A program made the translations under genes and the position numbers. DNA of 64,000 nt, taken from contig NZ_PYAW01000004.1 in the NCBI RefSeq assembly GCF_003014755.1, positions 248,001 through 312,000 on the forward strand, given 5' to 3'. The notes below the pieces were generated by a model. It did no database searches, was not told the origin of the DNA, and worked only from the letters and a program-made list of their open reading frames with translations. Positions 50,801 through 63,900 of the stretch are shown here, one piece after another. This DNA is from Chitinophaga niastensis. GTDB lineage: Bacteria; Bacteroidota; Bacteroidia; Chitinophagales; Chitinophagaceae. Each line of letters opens with the position of its first letter. Within the stretch, counting starts at the first letter, position 1.

Positions 50801-50826
50801 TAACAGTTATACTCCCATTACATTAG
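47803..50826 (+). CDS. Periplasmic beta-propeller-type sensor histidine kinase
   Basis: 1007 residues from GTG 47803; no in-frame ATG lies upstream before a stop. Signal-like N-terminus (YYASCFLLLLASLILLPI), then a beta-propeller sensor built of two-component regulator propeller repeats (GLPQNSVKFITHDENGFLWM and DDNGFLWITTNKGLFQV), a Y_Y_Y-like domain before TM (about 728-750), an HisKA with THDIKTPMKYLM (His795) and an HATPase (NLVDNAVKHTDN near 907, then DTGPGF and QGMGLIIVIELL). It resembles the sensor half of Bacteroidota hybrid systems but has no receiver or AraC part. The likely partner is the convergent NarL-type regulator, whose stop overlaps its own by three or four bases. Confidence 0.92.
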   Translation: MYYASCFLLLLASLILLPIKKIKANSVDSLQYAVIHYMDDNGLPQNSVKFITHDENGFLWMATENGLVRFDGKRFKNYSVGNLSLTSNRISYIYINSGSGQLSARTDAGEIIDIRNSAAWLRPAAARGNCLYERLVLDDVKGRLPATGIPHFYPSTHIFKEYLILGKHNCFYVITKDSLLVQMPNGCRSGMACDSIDPFSFFTIQQQLFYINPSGQIFTFDGAKLRPCGVQGRTYGYHLYWNAIAGQVFLYADERLYLLEREEDGCFKTTLILNGFDLEDNRIICPYYDKDNARLFLGSHTQGLYVFTRKKFTPVNVDGVSGDDVQYAQAAYTHHRIIVPDGQMYNNFSATGVLPALNRVYHIDRYSILKDHLDKIWYKSGNFVYQLDSNSVKQQFHLPGEVSQIYEDQQHRLLIGTGSQGLWYLDPAKYIKRPVLLVDWLPKISWLQEETPDLLWIGTAVGLFRFRYSTGITDTIPGMRGIYIRSLYIPRPGEVWITTYSHGFYLFSNNKLTAFPLDEEHYLAASHCIVPDDNGFLWITTNKGLFQVARKDLLDYARHPSSSLFYMYYAKDAGFNTNEFNGGCEPCALKLDNGIISLPSMNGLVWFSATQKMAEIPDKGLFIDEVEVDKRKYYVQDTIHLLHNFRQMKLYLSTPYFGNAYNLRLSYALVKNRTDTLWLDVPPDNTIAFSTLASGTYKLYIRKLNGFGIGNYTFRKMVIIVAPAYYETTWFLLLAGLIGILTIYIYSRLYLYNLRKKNIELEAHVAERTRELNTSEKRLRQQVRIQERLVAAITHDIKTPMKYLMRAAEHIFGKDHEKEIMQQHAHIIYDASYRMYHLLDNLIGYMRTHLQIGQLVKEEMGIYELIEGKRKIFEPVAALKNTIISNQVAASLKISGNPRILEVAIHNLVDNAVKHTDNGNIVLSASIIQEEVYICISDTGPGFHEEVLAWVNGITMHGKEEASLEWPLQQGMGLIIVIELLQLIKGRLQIESIRHVGTVVTVILPLH

Positions 50827-51461
50827 TTGCTATATAGCTTTACTTTCTCTGCCAGTTCAATAATGTTGGATATCTCCAGTTTTTCAAATATTCTGCTTTT
50901 ATAAGTACTGACAGTAGTGATCTGGAGACTGAGCGTTTGGGCAATATGTAGTACACTGGTACCTTTTATCAGCAGATGCATTACTTCTGTTTCACGCCCT
51001 GATAATACCAGTAACGGGTTGGCAGGAGTGGAAAAGGAACGGTGGGGGCTGATGCGCTGTACCAGCTGTTCCTTGATGCCTTCGCTCAGGTATTTTTCAT
51101 TGTTCATCATTGTAGTGATGGCCTTGCGGATCTCTTCTTCCGGCGCATGCTTTACAAGATAACCATCTGCGCCAGCCTGCAGATAATTGATCCCGAACAG
51201 CTGTTCATCATACCCGGAAAAAATAAGGATCCTGATATCAGGCTGCCGTAAACGTACGGCGCTCATCATCTGAAGATTATTGCCACCCGGAATGTTGATG
51301 TCAAGCACCAGCAACTCAAAAGGATGTTCTGACAGGAGTTGAATGGCGCTGTCAAAATTATCTGTCTCAACTATATTAACCTGGCTTATAAGGTCTCTGA
51401 TAATAGCGGTAATCCCTAACCGCACAATAGCGTGGTCTTCTGCAACAAGAACTGATTTCAT
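50823..51461 (-). CDS. NarL/LuxR-family response regulator
   Basis: 213 residues from ATG 51461 (MKSVLVAEDHAIVRLGITAI). Receiver with acidic pocket Glu8/Asp9 and phospho-acceptor Asp54 in LLVLDINIPGG. C-terminal LuxR HTH with LSGRETEVMHLLIKGTSVLH and ISTTV-like QITTVSTYKSRIFEKLEISN. The upstream in-frame start at 51533 is disfavoured because a perfect TACTTTTG core (51483-51490) lies between. It overlaps the histidine kinase stop, tail to tail, and is the only plausible partner within the window. Confidence 0.93.
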   Translation of the reverse strand: MKSVLVAEDHAIVRLGITAIIRDLISQVNIVETDNFDSAIQLLSEHPFELLVLDINIPGGNNLQMMSAVRLRQPDIRILIFSGYDEQLFGINYLQAGADGYLVKHAPEEEIRKAITTMMNNEKYLSEGIKEQLVQRISPHRSFSTPANPLLVLSGRETEVMHLLIKGTSVLHIAQTLSLQITTVSTYKSRIFEKLEISNIIELAEKVKLYSN

Positions 51462-51482
51462 GACATAGGTGTAGTGGTAGCA

Positions 51483-51490
51483 CAAAAGTA
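51483..51490 (-). promoter_or_regulatory. Bacteroidota promoter -7 element (TACTTTTG) for the NarL-type gene
   Basis: A perfect TAnnTTTG on the minus strand, 22 bases upstream of ATG 51461. Confidence 0.6.
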
Positions 51491-51937
51491 GTCTTTCCTG
51501 CAATTTATTCTGTAGTAATAATACTACCAGCACTACGTAGTTATTCTACAACGTATTACAACTGCTTGTGCTACTTTCGCTAAAATTAATAGTCAGTTCC
51601 CTTAAAAGCCTATGAGTAACTGACGATAATGAGCATGCGCCGAATTCAAATTCAATGTCAAAAAAACCTATGGAGAATGTTGCAAAGTTACCTTGTCATT
51701 ACTTTAACTATGTTGTCTGTTCCGGATTTTATGTATCAATCAGTAGGGTAAACAATAACTATTCTTTACCACTACACGAAATTTCGACTACCATGCTATC
51801 GTATACAGGAGACTAAAATTTCCTGTAGACTTTACTATTTTATATAAGCGATATCCGAACTCGCATTTTGCCACTGGCTCTACTGATCTGATGCAGGAGA
51901 ACCAGTACGTGCATGCTTTGCCCTAAACTGAATTGTT
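51491..51937. other. Long leader/promoter region before the giant surface protein
   Basis: About 450 bases without a coding ORF. It contains an imperfect hairpin (gtagggtaaa ... tttaccactac, 51743-51775), a near-promoter core TACTTTCG around 51569, and several A/T-rich tracts. No perfect TAnnTTTG was found in the sense direction. It may carry a long 5' leader. Confidence 0.45.
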
Positions 51938-54900
51938 ATGTTACAGATGCTCTTGCCGCAACTTTACCGCTGTATTAATTTTTTTGATACCAATATCCCG
52001 TGGAAGTCAATTAAATGTGGTCGCTTTTTGCGATTCATCTCCCTGGTGCTTATTACCGGCTTGTTGTATGGGCAGGCGACTGCAGCCAACTTTCCGGTTA
52101 CTAATACCAATGATACCGGACCGGGTTCATTACGGCAGGCTATCACGGATGCGAATGCAGCAGGTACCGGGCCTCATAGTATCGTATTTAATGTATATGG
52201 AACAATTAATATTGTCAGTAGTCTGCCTGGTATTACTTCAGCAGGATTAACGATAGACGGAGGAAATAATATCACGATCAATGCCAACAGTAATGCTGCT
52301 ACTTTTTTCACAATAGGAGCGAAAGGGGTTGCTGTCAGAAATTTTAATCTGCTGAATACAACAGGTATTGCGATAAATGTGTTGGCCAATAGCGATAGTG
52401 TGACCATTGAAAATATGAAAGTGAATAGTGCAGGGGTAGCTAATATGGATAACATTGTATACGTAGGAGGAGCCACCAATCACCTGACCATTCGCAAAAT
52501 AACTTCTGACATGGGCCTGGAAGTAATCAGCAGTCCGCGTTTCGGGAGAGCCTTCTATTTTGCAACAGGTAAGCAGATGAACTTGTGGATGGAGAATATT
52601 ACCATAGATGGAAGAAATGAGGCGCGTGCTAATGTGGCTTCGATGTTTGCAGAGTTTAGCGCTACTGCACCTGTCGATACCGCTGTTTTTAAGAATATCA
52701 CACAAACCACTATGGGGAGTGCTTTTCGGGCAGGCAACACTTTTAAGAATGCCAGTTTTGAAAATGTCACATTTGATAAGTTTGTTACCGGCATAGATTA
52801 TGGCGTATGGTTTGAGGGGGCGGTGGAAAAGACGACCTTCAAAAATCTATACCTGAACCTTAAAAATATTGCTGATCCTTCTAACCCTGATGAAGATTAT
52901 GGTATTGAGTTTAGATCTCCTGTACAAGATATCACCTTTGATGGAGCTCAGGTATTTCAGGGTGGTTTTAATGATCTTTGTTTCCGTAGTACTTCCAATA
53001 ATATTATAATTAAAGATTCGAAATTCAGGAATCCTTTAAACAATAATCATAACGGCACTAGTAGTCCCGTTGCTTTCGTTGGCGCAGTGAGTGGATTAAC
53101 GATGACGAATGTGCTGATAGAATCAGATGCTAATGATAAGGTACAATACCTGCTATATTTCGCCGGAGCATTAACCAATTCCCAGCTAACCAATGTAACC
53201 ATCAGGAATGCGCTGTATGAAGGGATCCTCGTGTGGGGAGCTCTTACAAATGCTGTTTGGGATGGTATGCAGATAGAAAACGTAAGGGATGGAATACAAG
53301 CAAATGGGGGAGCAAACGGTTTTGAGCTTAAAAATTCATATATCCATAATCTGCCGGGTGCTGGGAGTGATGCAATAGAGTTTGGTCCGGGTGCCCACAG
53401 TGCTGTAAAAATCACGAATAATACTTTTGAGAACTGCGGGCGCAGTGGTGTTGTTTTCCCGGCAACTGATCCTGTTACAGAATTTACCATTACAGGTAAT
53501 ATCATCCGTAATAACGTCAGTAACGGCGTATGGATACATGCAGGCCCCAGTGCCCCCAAATCTATTTTTATTACTGGTAATAATCAGATATATAATAATG
53601 GTGGCCATGGCGTTTTCTTTGATGTTAATGATAATACACAGGGCGTTGTTATTACCGGCAACAGTATCTATAATAATACTACCAAGGCAATTAATTTTTC
53701 TCTTGCCCCCAATGGAAACTATAAAGGGGCTAATCGTCCGTTGATTGTTTCTTCTGTAACAGCCGGCGTTAACAGCTATACCGTTAATATAGCCATTCCC
53801 GTTATTGCCACGGATGCAGCAGGTACCACTTACACCATTCACCTGTATGCCAATGATGCGGGTACTACCCCCAACAGTGGCAAACAACTGTCAGCCACTT
53901 TTAATAATGTTGTAGCCGGTACCGCCCCCTATACGGTGAGTTATACGGGTTCTCCCGGCGCCTTCTGGACAGCAACGTTAACCTCCGTCAAAGGTACTTC
54001 TGAGTTCAGCGACCCTAAAGCTATTGCGATCCTGGGTCCGGCCGGCGTTAACGCCGGCATTGGTGCTTGGTACCGTGCCGATCAGGGACTGAGCAATTCG
54101 AAATGGAATGATCTCAGTGGAAATAACATCGTTATTCCGCAAACTAGTCTGGCCAACCAGCCTGGTGTACAGCTCACCGGCATGAACTTTAACCCTACTG
54201 CTACTTTTAGCAGCCCACAATATTTTGGGACAACTGGTGTAGATCCTGCGACCTCTGTTTTTGGAAATGGTATCATTCAGAATGTGGCCATATTTGGTGC
54301 TTCTTCGTCCAGTGCTATGGTTAACGGCGCACTGTTCGATCAAAAAACCTCCAATACTTACGATTTGGTAGCTTCCCCGTCATATAGCAATGGAAATGTT
54401 TATTGGGATGCACCTTTTGGTTTCAGGGTAAATACATTATGGGGTGGTACTTTGAATAAGACCAACGTATGGAGTTTTACCAAAACGGTGGCAAATATGA
54501 GTATTTACCGGGACGGAACTACGGTGATCTCCAGTAATTCTCCCCGTGATTATGGTGCCGGTAACGGTGCCAACTATTGCTCCTATATAGGTGTATGGCC
54601 CGGTGGCGGCTATTTCAACGGTAATATCCCCGAGCTTATTATTTATAAAGATATTTCAACACTCACGCCACTGGATCGCCAGAAGATAGAATCATACCTG
54701 GCTTTGAAATATGGTACTACGCTGGATCAGACTACCCCTACGGATTATGTTACCAGCGACGGTACTACCCGTATGTGGACAGCAGATCCTGTTTATAAAA
54801 AACGTATTACCGGTATTGGCCGCGATGATATTTCTTTCCTGCAACAGAAACAATCGTTCAGTGTAGATTCAGGATTGGTGACCATCGCATTGGGCGGTAC

Positions 54901-57900
54901 TATTGCCACTTCCAACCAGTTGAATACAACTTCATTCACTAATAACAATGCCTTTTTGGTATTTGCAGATAATGGCGCCACCATTAATTATGCGGGCGCT
55001 GTTACAGCCCCCACAGCCACTTCCCGCATGAACCGCGTATGGCGTGCGCAGCAGAATGCGAATTGGGATAATACACAGGATATTACTTTACAACTGAATG
55101 GCGGGAATGCAAATACTTACCTGCTGATCAGTACAAATGCTGCTTTTAGTACGGTTACAAAAGAAGTGCAATTGAAAAGTGATGGTACGGTAACAATAAA
55201 GGGGAGCGATCTGCCAACAGGAGCATACTTTACTTTTGGGCATATACAAAAAAAACCAGGTGGTGTGCTGGCAGGTTTGCAGGTATGGGCTAAAGCAGAT
55301 GAAGGAGCGACACTTATAGGCAGCGAAGTTACACAGTGGATGGATCAGGCGCCGGTAGACCGGCAATGGCAGCGCGCCTATAGCGATCTGAGTCAGCCGC
55401 TTACCTGGAAGAAAGCAGCCATCAACTTTAACCCGGCTATCAACATTGGCGGCCCTAACTGGTTTACAGTACCTCAGTTTACACCATCATTCACCGCAGG
55501 AGAAGTATTTTCAGTACAAACCTCCAGCCTTCCTAACAATTCTACTGCCAGCTTCCCGTTTGAATTTGGCGGAAATGATGGGGTTACAGCCGTGCTCTAT
55601 AATTATAGTGACGGCAATATGTACTCCCATTTTGGGCGGAATGCCCGTCCCGGCGTTTCATTGCAGGGATGGAATATGCAGCAGGCACATATTATGGGCA
55701 GCTGGAGCGCACTCAATGATCTGGCAGAAGGTTTCGACGGAAAGATATTTTATACCAATGCGGTGAATACACCACAATTTGGTACGGCTCCCGGGAACAA
55801 CTATATCGGCGCCGGACACGGGTCTGTATTCAATGGCCCCATCTCGGAAGTAATCCTCTTTAATCGCAAGCTGAATACTACTGAGCGTCAGCAGGTGAAC
55901 AGCTACCTGGCCATTAAATATGGTATTACCCTGAAAGACGCCACCAACAATGCCACAGACTACCTTGCCAGTGACGGTACTACCAAACCGTGGACGGCTG
56001 CCGTAAATACAGGTTACTTCAAAAGAGTAACCGGGATAGGCCGTGATGACAACGGTACATTATTACAGAAACAATCCATCAGCCAGGATACAGGTATTGT
56101 TACCATAGCACTTGGTAATAACATCGCCGCTTCCAATATCAACAATACTAATCCAATTACACAGGATAAGTCTTTCCTGGTGTTTGCAGATAACGGCGCA
56201 GTAACTGCCCTGAATGTTGCTGTAAACGTTGTACCGGCTATTCAGCGTATGGGCCGGATCTGGAAAGTGCAGAAAACTGCCTGGACAGATCAGACCATCA
56301 CCCTGCAACTCGATACCATTGCAGTACCTAATATACAATACATTGTTATCAGCAGCGATGCTTCCTTCAGTACCGGCAACGTAATGTTACCATTGTCTCA
56401 GGGACAGGTGACACTCAGCAGCAGCCAGCTGGCGGATGGAGCCTACTTTACTTTTGGCACTTATCTTAAAGGCCCTGGTGGCGTTGCTACAGGCATCGGC
56501 GCCTGGTATAGGGGAGATAATGGAGCGAGCGCCAGTCAATGGAACGACTTCAGTGGTAATCAGATCAATGCTGCACAAGGCACGGTAGCTAATCAACCTG
56601 CATTGGTGCCAGCGGGTCTTAATTATAACCAGGTCTTTAAGTTTGATGGCGCTGCCAGTTATCTGCAGATACCCCAGGCATCAATAGCAGGTACATTTGC
56701 TTTTGGCAATACAGAAAGAACATTGATAGGAGTAGGAGTAACTAATGCTGCTACAGACCAGATAATGGTTAGTTATGGTACTTTCGCTTCTAATCAGACT
56801 TCCGGGCTCAGAGCATTTAATCAGTGGGCCGTTTTTGAAGGCTTTGGTGCAGCAGCCGTAGTGGGGCCCACCAATTCATTCGCTGTTAACAAAGTAACAG
56901 TTTTCTCCGGACGTTATACCGGTGGCGCAACCGGCACTGCCTCCATATATACGAATGGCATTAATCCCATCGCTTCAGCAACAATGAACTGGAATACACT
57001 TATTTCTGCGCAGGGAGCACAGATTGGTAAGTACATTGGAGAAAACCGTTACTGGAACGGTAATCTGGGCGAAATAATCGTATATAACAGAAACCTTACC
57101 AATGCTGAGTTCCAGCGCGTCAGTGCTTATCTCGCATTAAAATATGGGGTCACTTTAGATCAAACCACACCTACTGATTACCTGGCCACTGATGGCGTTA
57201 CGAAGATGTGGACAGCAGCTAATAATACCGGTTACAGTAAGCGCATCACCGGTATTGGCCGGGATGATCTGGACTCCCTGTTTCAGAAACAATCACTGAG
57301 TGTGGATACCGGTATAGTGGCCATCGCCTTAGGTACTGATATTGCGGCTTCCAATGCGGCCAATACCGGTGTTATTACAAATGATAAATCTTTTTTTGTA
57401 TTCAGTGATAATGGCGCTGCAACGTTGTACAATGTTCCGGTAACAGGTGTAGCCGGCGTGAATATGCGCATGGCCCGTGTACATAAACTAAGCAAAACAA
57501 CCGGCTGGGCTGATCAGAACATTACCCTGCAGTTGAATAACGGTAATGCACAAACGTATTTATTGGTGAGCGCAGATGCCGCCTTTGCATCAGGCGTAAC
57601 CACTTATCCGCTGACTGCCGCTGGCAAAGTAACATTGAACAGCAGCCTGCTGGCAGATGGTGCATACTATACTTTTGCCCGCGCATTAAAGGGTCCTAAT
57701 GATGTGAAAGATGGTGTTGTTTTCTGGTTACGTGCAGATGACGGCATTTCAAGCGGAGCACTGTGGAGTGATTATAGCAGTTATGGTAATGATGCAATAC
57801 AGACTACGGTAGCTAAACAACCGGTTACGGATGCAAAATCCATCAACTTTAATTATGGTTTGCAATTTGACGGTAGCGCTGCCCTGATGAACATTAACAC

Positions 57901-60900
57901 TACCAGGATCGATCCTGCTACTTCAACAGTGTTTGCAGTAGCTAACTGTAATGAATATAGCAGTGCTTCCAGAGAAATTCTCGGCAGTGGAAATGCAACT
58001 ATTCAGGGAATGGAATTCAGGATTATCACTGCAGGTAAACTGGAATACGGAGAAGCTAATGGTACTACTTATTTTCCTATAACAGGTGTGAACACTATTA
58101 TTCCCAACAGGCCTTACATCTTCAGTGCTACGCAGGACAATTCGGTGAATGGTATTAAACTGTATCAGAATTTCGGATTGGATAAAACAGGTACTATCAA
58201 TCTAACGCCGGCCACACCCAACCTGGTTAGCATAGGTTACAGATCATTAGTAAGCGAAGCGGTTTACTGGTTAGGTAGTATTAATGAAGTTATTGCCTAC
58301 AATAAAGTATTGAGCGATGGACAACGCCTGAAAGTAGAATCTTACCTCGCGCTTAAATATGGTATTACTCTTAACCAAACTACACCAGCTAATTACCTGG
58401 CTTCCGATAGCTCAGTGTATTGGGATGCCACTGTTAATGGCATTTATAACAAACGCATTACAGGTATTGGTCGTGATGATCTTACCCGTCTCAATACAAA
58501 ACAATCGCTCAGCCAGGATACCGGCTTTGTAACATTGGCATTAGGATCGCAGGTAGCGTTGACTAATGAACAGAATACAGGTGTCATCACTAACGATAAG
58601 TCTTTCCTGGTATTTGCAGATAACGGGCTGTCACGTGCTGATTATAGTATGATGGTAGCTGGTGTCAAGGCTACACGCAGATTGCCCGCTGTATGGAGGG
58701 TTACTAAAAAGGGATGGACCGATCAGAATATTTCACTGGATGCAAAAATAACCGGTAACAACAGGTACCTGCTTGTTAGCACCGATCCTTCGTTTGCCAC
58801 CATCACGCAGGAACTCCCACTGGATGCAAACGGGCATATTACACTCAACAGCAGCCTGCTGCCGGATGGAGTTTACGTCACCTATGGCGCCTATGTTACT
58901 TCTCCCGGTGGCGTAAATGTGAAACTGGACCTGTGGCTGAAAGCCAATGATGGTGTGTTGAGCGGAGATGGAACAAAAGTAAGCACATGGACTAACGCTA
59001 TTGGATCTACGTATAGTGTTAGCAGCGCCAGTGTAGCTGATCAGCCGGTATTTTATAATAAAACGCCGTCACAACTGGTAAATTTTAACCCGTCAGTGGT
59101 TTACCCCGGCACACAAAACGCAAACAATGTACTGAAGAATGCAACCCGCTTATTCCCCAACACAACAGGGTTTCAGCTGTTTACTGTAGCAATGGACAAA
59201 CGCTCCAACCTGGCTACGCTCGCAAGCCCGATGGGTATGGGTGTTGACGGTAATTATCCAAGTCTTGATTTACAGAAAGATGTCAACAGTCTCAATGGAT
59301 GGAACTTCTGGATGACTTCTTCCACACCTACGGAATGGGGAGGCGGAAATGCTATTATGTATAACGGTGGTAGTACCGGCTTCACTAATGTACAGCCACA
59401 GCTGCTTTCATTAGGAAGTGCCAATGCTTCTGCTGGTGGAGCAGATAATATAGTGAGTTGGGTGGATGCTTACAAGGAAGCAACAACCATGGATGCAAAG
59501 CAACAGGCTGAAATCGGAGATGGCGTATTTGTTGGCAGCAGCGGCACTGATGGCTCATGGAACGGCCTGATACCGGAAGCCTTCATCTATGAGCGTCAGC
59601 TCACAGATCCGGAAATGGCTAAGGTAAACAGCTATCTGGCTATCAAATACGGTGTCACTGTAGATCAGCGTACGCCTAATAATTACGTGGCTACTGATAA
59701 TACGGTATGCTGGGATGCTACTGCCAATGCAACTTATAAAAACAATATCGCCGGTATAGGCAGGGATGATGCGGAAGACCTGCAACAGAAACAATCCCGT
59801 AGTGTGAATGCTGGTTCGCAGGTGGTGATTGGTTTGAGTAGCCTGGCTGAAACCAACCAGGATAATACTAATAATTTTACAACCGATAAATCATACCTGG
59901 TATGGGGAGATGATAATGCTACCCTCAGTTTCAGGACATCGCTTACCGGGCATCCTGTTATTAATTACAGAATGGGCAGATTATGGAAAGTGCAGCAAAC
60001 ACCGGGCTTTACCGGCCAGGTGCAGGTGGCGGTTCCTTTCAATGCGTTGCCTAATCCCAAACAGTCTTATCTCATTATCAGTAACGATAACACACTTGAT
60101 GGCACAGATCAGTTTATTCCGCTGACCCTGATCACGCTCAATGGCGTGAAACATTATGCCGCAAATGTGAGTTTTACATCCGGCCAGTATTTCAGCTTTG
60201 GCGGATACGTAAAGGCGCCGGGTGGTGTGCCTGGTACGGCCTTATGGCTGCGACCTGATTATGGCACTTCTTCTACCAGCGATAACGTGGCCATTAACAC
60301 CTGGACAGATTTTGCTTCAGACCTGAATAATGCATTGCAGCCTGTAAGTGCCAACCAGCCATTGTTTGCGAGCAACACAACAGATAATGTCAACTATAAC
60401 CCGCTGGTGAAATTTAATGGAACCAGCAATTATATGAACCTGGATGTAAACAAACTGCCAACCGGCACTGTTGCCAGAACGGTAATGGGATTTGGTAATG
60501 TAGCCAGCCTTGCAGGCAACAGGTTTATAATCAGCTGGGGCGAACCTACCACTTCCAAAGGTAGTGGCCTGGCCAATATTGGCGGAGCTGGGTATTTCGT
60601 AGGTGTTGCTGATGATGTGCCAACTCCTGGATTCTGGCAGGTAAACAAACCCAATCAGTTATCCGGTACATGGGCCGGAACAGGCGGTATAGCTACTGTA
60701 TACAGCAAGACCAGACAACTGGCTAATGGTACCAAGTCCTGGAATACCGGTACAATAACAGCAAAGGTTGGCGCCTTTCTGGCTAATGACCAATTGTGGA
60801 GCGGTACTATAGGAGATGTAATCGTATATCCGTTTGCGTTAAATACCGGGCAACTCCGGAAGGTAGAATCTTACCTGGGTATTAAGTATGGTTACACACT

Positions 60901-63900
60901 GGATCAGACCACACCAGGAAACTACCTGGCTACCGATAGCAGTGTTGTCTGGAATGCCACTGCCAATGCGGGATATAACAACAACATTGCCGGTATCGGT
61001 TATGATGATGTGGAAGGACTGAACCAGAAACAATCCCGCAGTATCAATACCGGTTCCATTCTTTCAATTGGTCTCAGCACTATTGAAACAGATAATATTT
61101 CCAATGCAGCCACCTTCGGTGGTGATAAAAGCTATATGATATGGGGTAGTAACGGCAATGCACTTACTACCATCCCTACCAACCTGCCGTCCGGCAGTTG
61201 TATCAGTCAGCGGCTTTCCCAACAGTGGAAAGTACAGTATAGCAACTTTGATGCAAGCACACAACAAGTGGCGCTCACATTCGATCTTAACGGTATCGCC
61301 TATACGGGTACCGATATCAATGATTTCTCTTTGTTGATTGATCTGGATGGAGATGGTAATTTTGCTACGGGTACGGTTACTGAAATACGGGCTGCCAGCT
61401 ACGACAATATAAATAAGAAAGTAAGTTTCACCAGCGTCAGCAACATTCCTGCAGGAGCAGTGTTCACAATAAGTACCAGTCACCCGGTACGTAAAGCCAG
61501 CCTGGTAGCTGATGGACTGGCTAAAACAGCCGCATCTGTTTGTAAAGAAGGTAACTGGATCTATTTTGTAGATCCTGCAGACGCTACAAAATATATTGCC
61601 GCTATTGACCTGAATGGTAATGCGGTGAATATGACTGACTTTGGTGCAGCCATAGTGGATGTATCCAAAAATATGTCTGCCCTGGGTGCCAGCAATGGAA
61701 CCGATTACGGCATACAGATAATGCGCCGCCTGTTACAGATCAGTTACACCGGCAGCGCCCTCACGGTAAATGGTGGGGTGAAGCTGCGTTACCTCTGGGA
61801 CCCTGTAGGAAAAACCAATGCAGGCACCTATTTATCCGGTACCCGCAATGTAGCAGCTCCGCAGCAATGGACATGGTTTAAACATACCGGTAATATTGCC
61901 GCTACACTGGCAGATATCTCTCCGGAAAAAATAAATAATATAACGCAGTTAACACCTGCCTCCACAGGCACGGTAGACGGGCTGAATTATGTACAGTTTG
62001 AAGGACTCCAGGATCTTTCTGTATTTGGTGGAGTTATTACTGCCAACCAGGTACTGGGTATTCGTAAAGTACAGGATGGGGGAGAAGGTGTACAGGACGG
62101 GAAGTTCAGCATTGAACTGCCTGCCGGTGTAACAGCTTCGGAAGACATTAATATCAACTACACCGTAGCGGGTACCGCTTTAAACGGTGTTGATTATACC
62201 ACATTAAGCGGGCAGGTCACCCTGAAAGCCGGTGATAACAATGTGATATTACCAGTGATCGTACAGGATGACAATATCATAGAAAAAACAGAAACGGTAC
62301 AGCTTACACTTACCTCCGCTGCAGGTGCTGCCAGCAGCAATGCATACAGTATCAGCAGTACCAGGCAGGCCGCCGCATTGAATATTATAGATAATGATAA
62401 CGGTAAGGCGATATTGAGTGTAACAAAAATAACTGATGCGGCGGAACCGGCTTCTAATGGCAGTTTCAGTATCAGCCTGCCGCTAAACGTAACATGTTCG
62501 GAAGATATCACCGTTAACTATGGTATTGGCGGAACTGCTACTAACGGTATCGACTATATGTCTTTATCCACTACACTGGTCATCCCTGCAGGGCAAACCA
62601 GCGTATCGCTCCCTGTGGTGGTGAAAGATGATAAACTGATAGAAGGAAATGAGAGCATCATACTTACTATAGCAGGTGGTTCATCAGCGAGCTTTACATG
62701 TAGTGTAAGCAGTACCGACGCTGCGGCCACCATGACAATTGCCGATGATGACGATGTGCCTGCCAACAGGGTAATAAGTATCGCCAGAACAGCAGACGCA
62801 GCAGAACCGGGAACAAATGGCTCCTTCCTCATCAGCTTGCCCGCAGGTATTACAGCTGCCAGTGATATTACTGTTAACTATGTTATCAGTGGTACTGCAA
62901 CAAACGGTATCGACTATACGAATCTGAATGGCACCGTGATCATACCTGCCGGCCAGAACACTGTACCGCTGCTGGTAATAGTAAAAGATGATAAGATTAT
63001 TGAAGGAGATGAAAGTGTGATTGCAACCGTTAGTGGTGGAACAGCTCCTGGTTTAAGCGCGTTTACAGCAAGCAGTACAAATGGCAGCGCAGCATTAACC
63101 ATCGCAGATGATGATAATATTGCTGCCAATAAAATATTAAGTATCACCTCCACAGGAAATGCCGCTGAACCTTCTACCAATGGTGGATTTAGTATCAGCC
63201 TGCCTGCAGGGGTAACCGTTTCAGAAGCAGTGACTGTCAGCTATTCGCTGAGCGGTACGGCTACTAACGGCACAGACTATGCATCTTTGAGCGGTAGTAT
63301 AATTATTCCCGCCGGTCAGACCAGTGTTGCATTGGATGTAACGGTAACAGATGACAAGATTATTGAAGGGAACGAAACGGTGGTAGCCAGTCTCACGGGT
63401 GGCACTTCGCCCAGCTTTGCATTCACTGCTTCCAGTGTTGCTAATACGGCTACCATAACTATTGCAGATGATGATAATACGGCTGCCAACAAGGTACTCA
63501 GCATTGTTAAAACAAGCGATGCCGCTGAACCTCTCTCCAATGGCGGATTCCTGGTGAGCCTGCCCGCAGGTGTAACTGTGATGGGGGCTGTCAATGTAAA
63601 TTATACAGTAACAGGAACCGCTACTAACGGTACTGATTATACGCTGCTAAGCGGCACGGTAAGCATACCTGCCGGTCAGAACAGTGTGCCTGTTCCCGTA
63701 ACAGTAATAGACGACAAGATCATTGAAGGCAATGAAACAGCGATTGTAACCCTCAATGGAGGTACATCAGCGGTCTTTGGCGCATTTACCGTATCCGGTA
63801 CCAACAATGCGGCTACCGTAACTATTGCAGACGATGATAATACAGCAGCTAACCTGGTACTGAACATTACCAAATCAGGAGATGCCGCAGAGCCTTCCAC

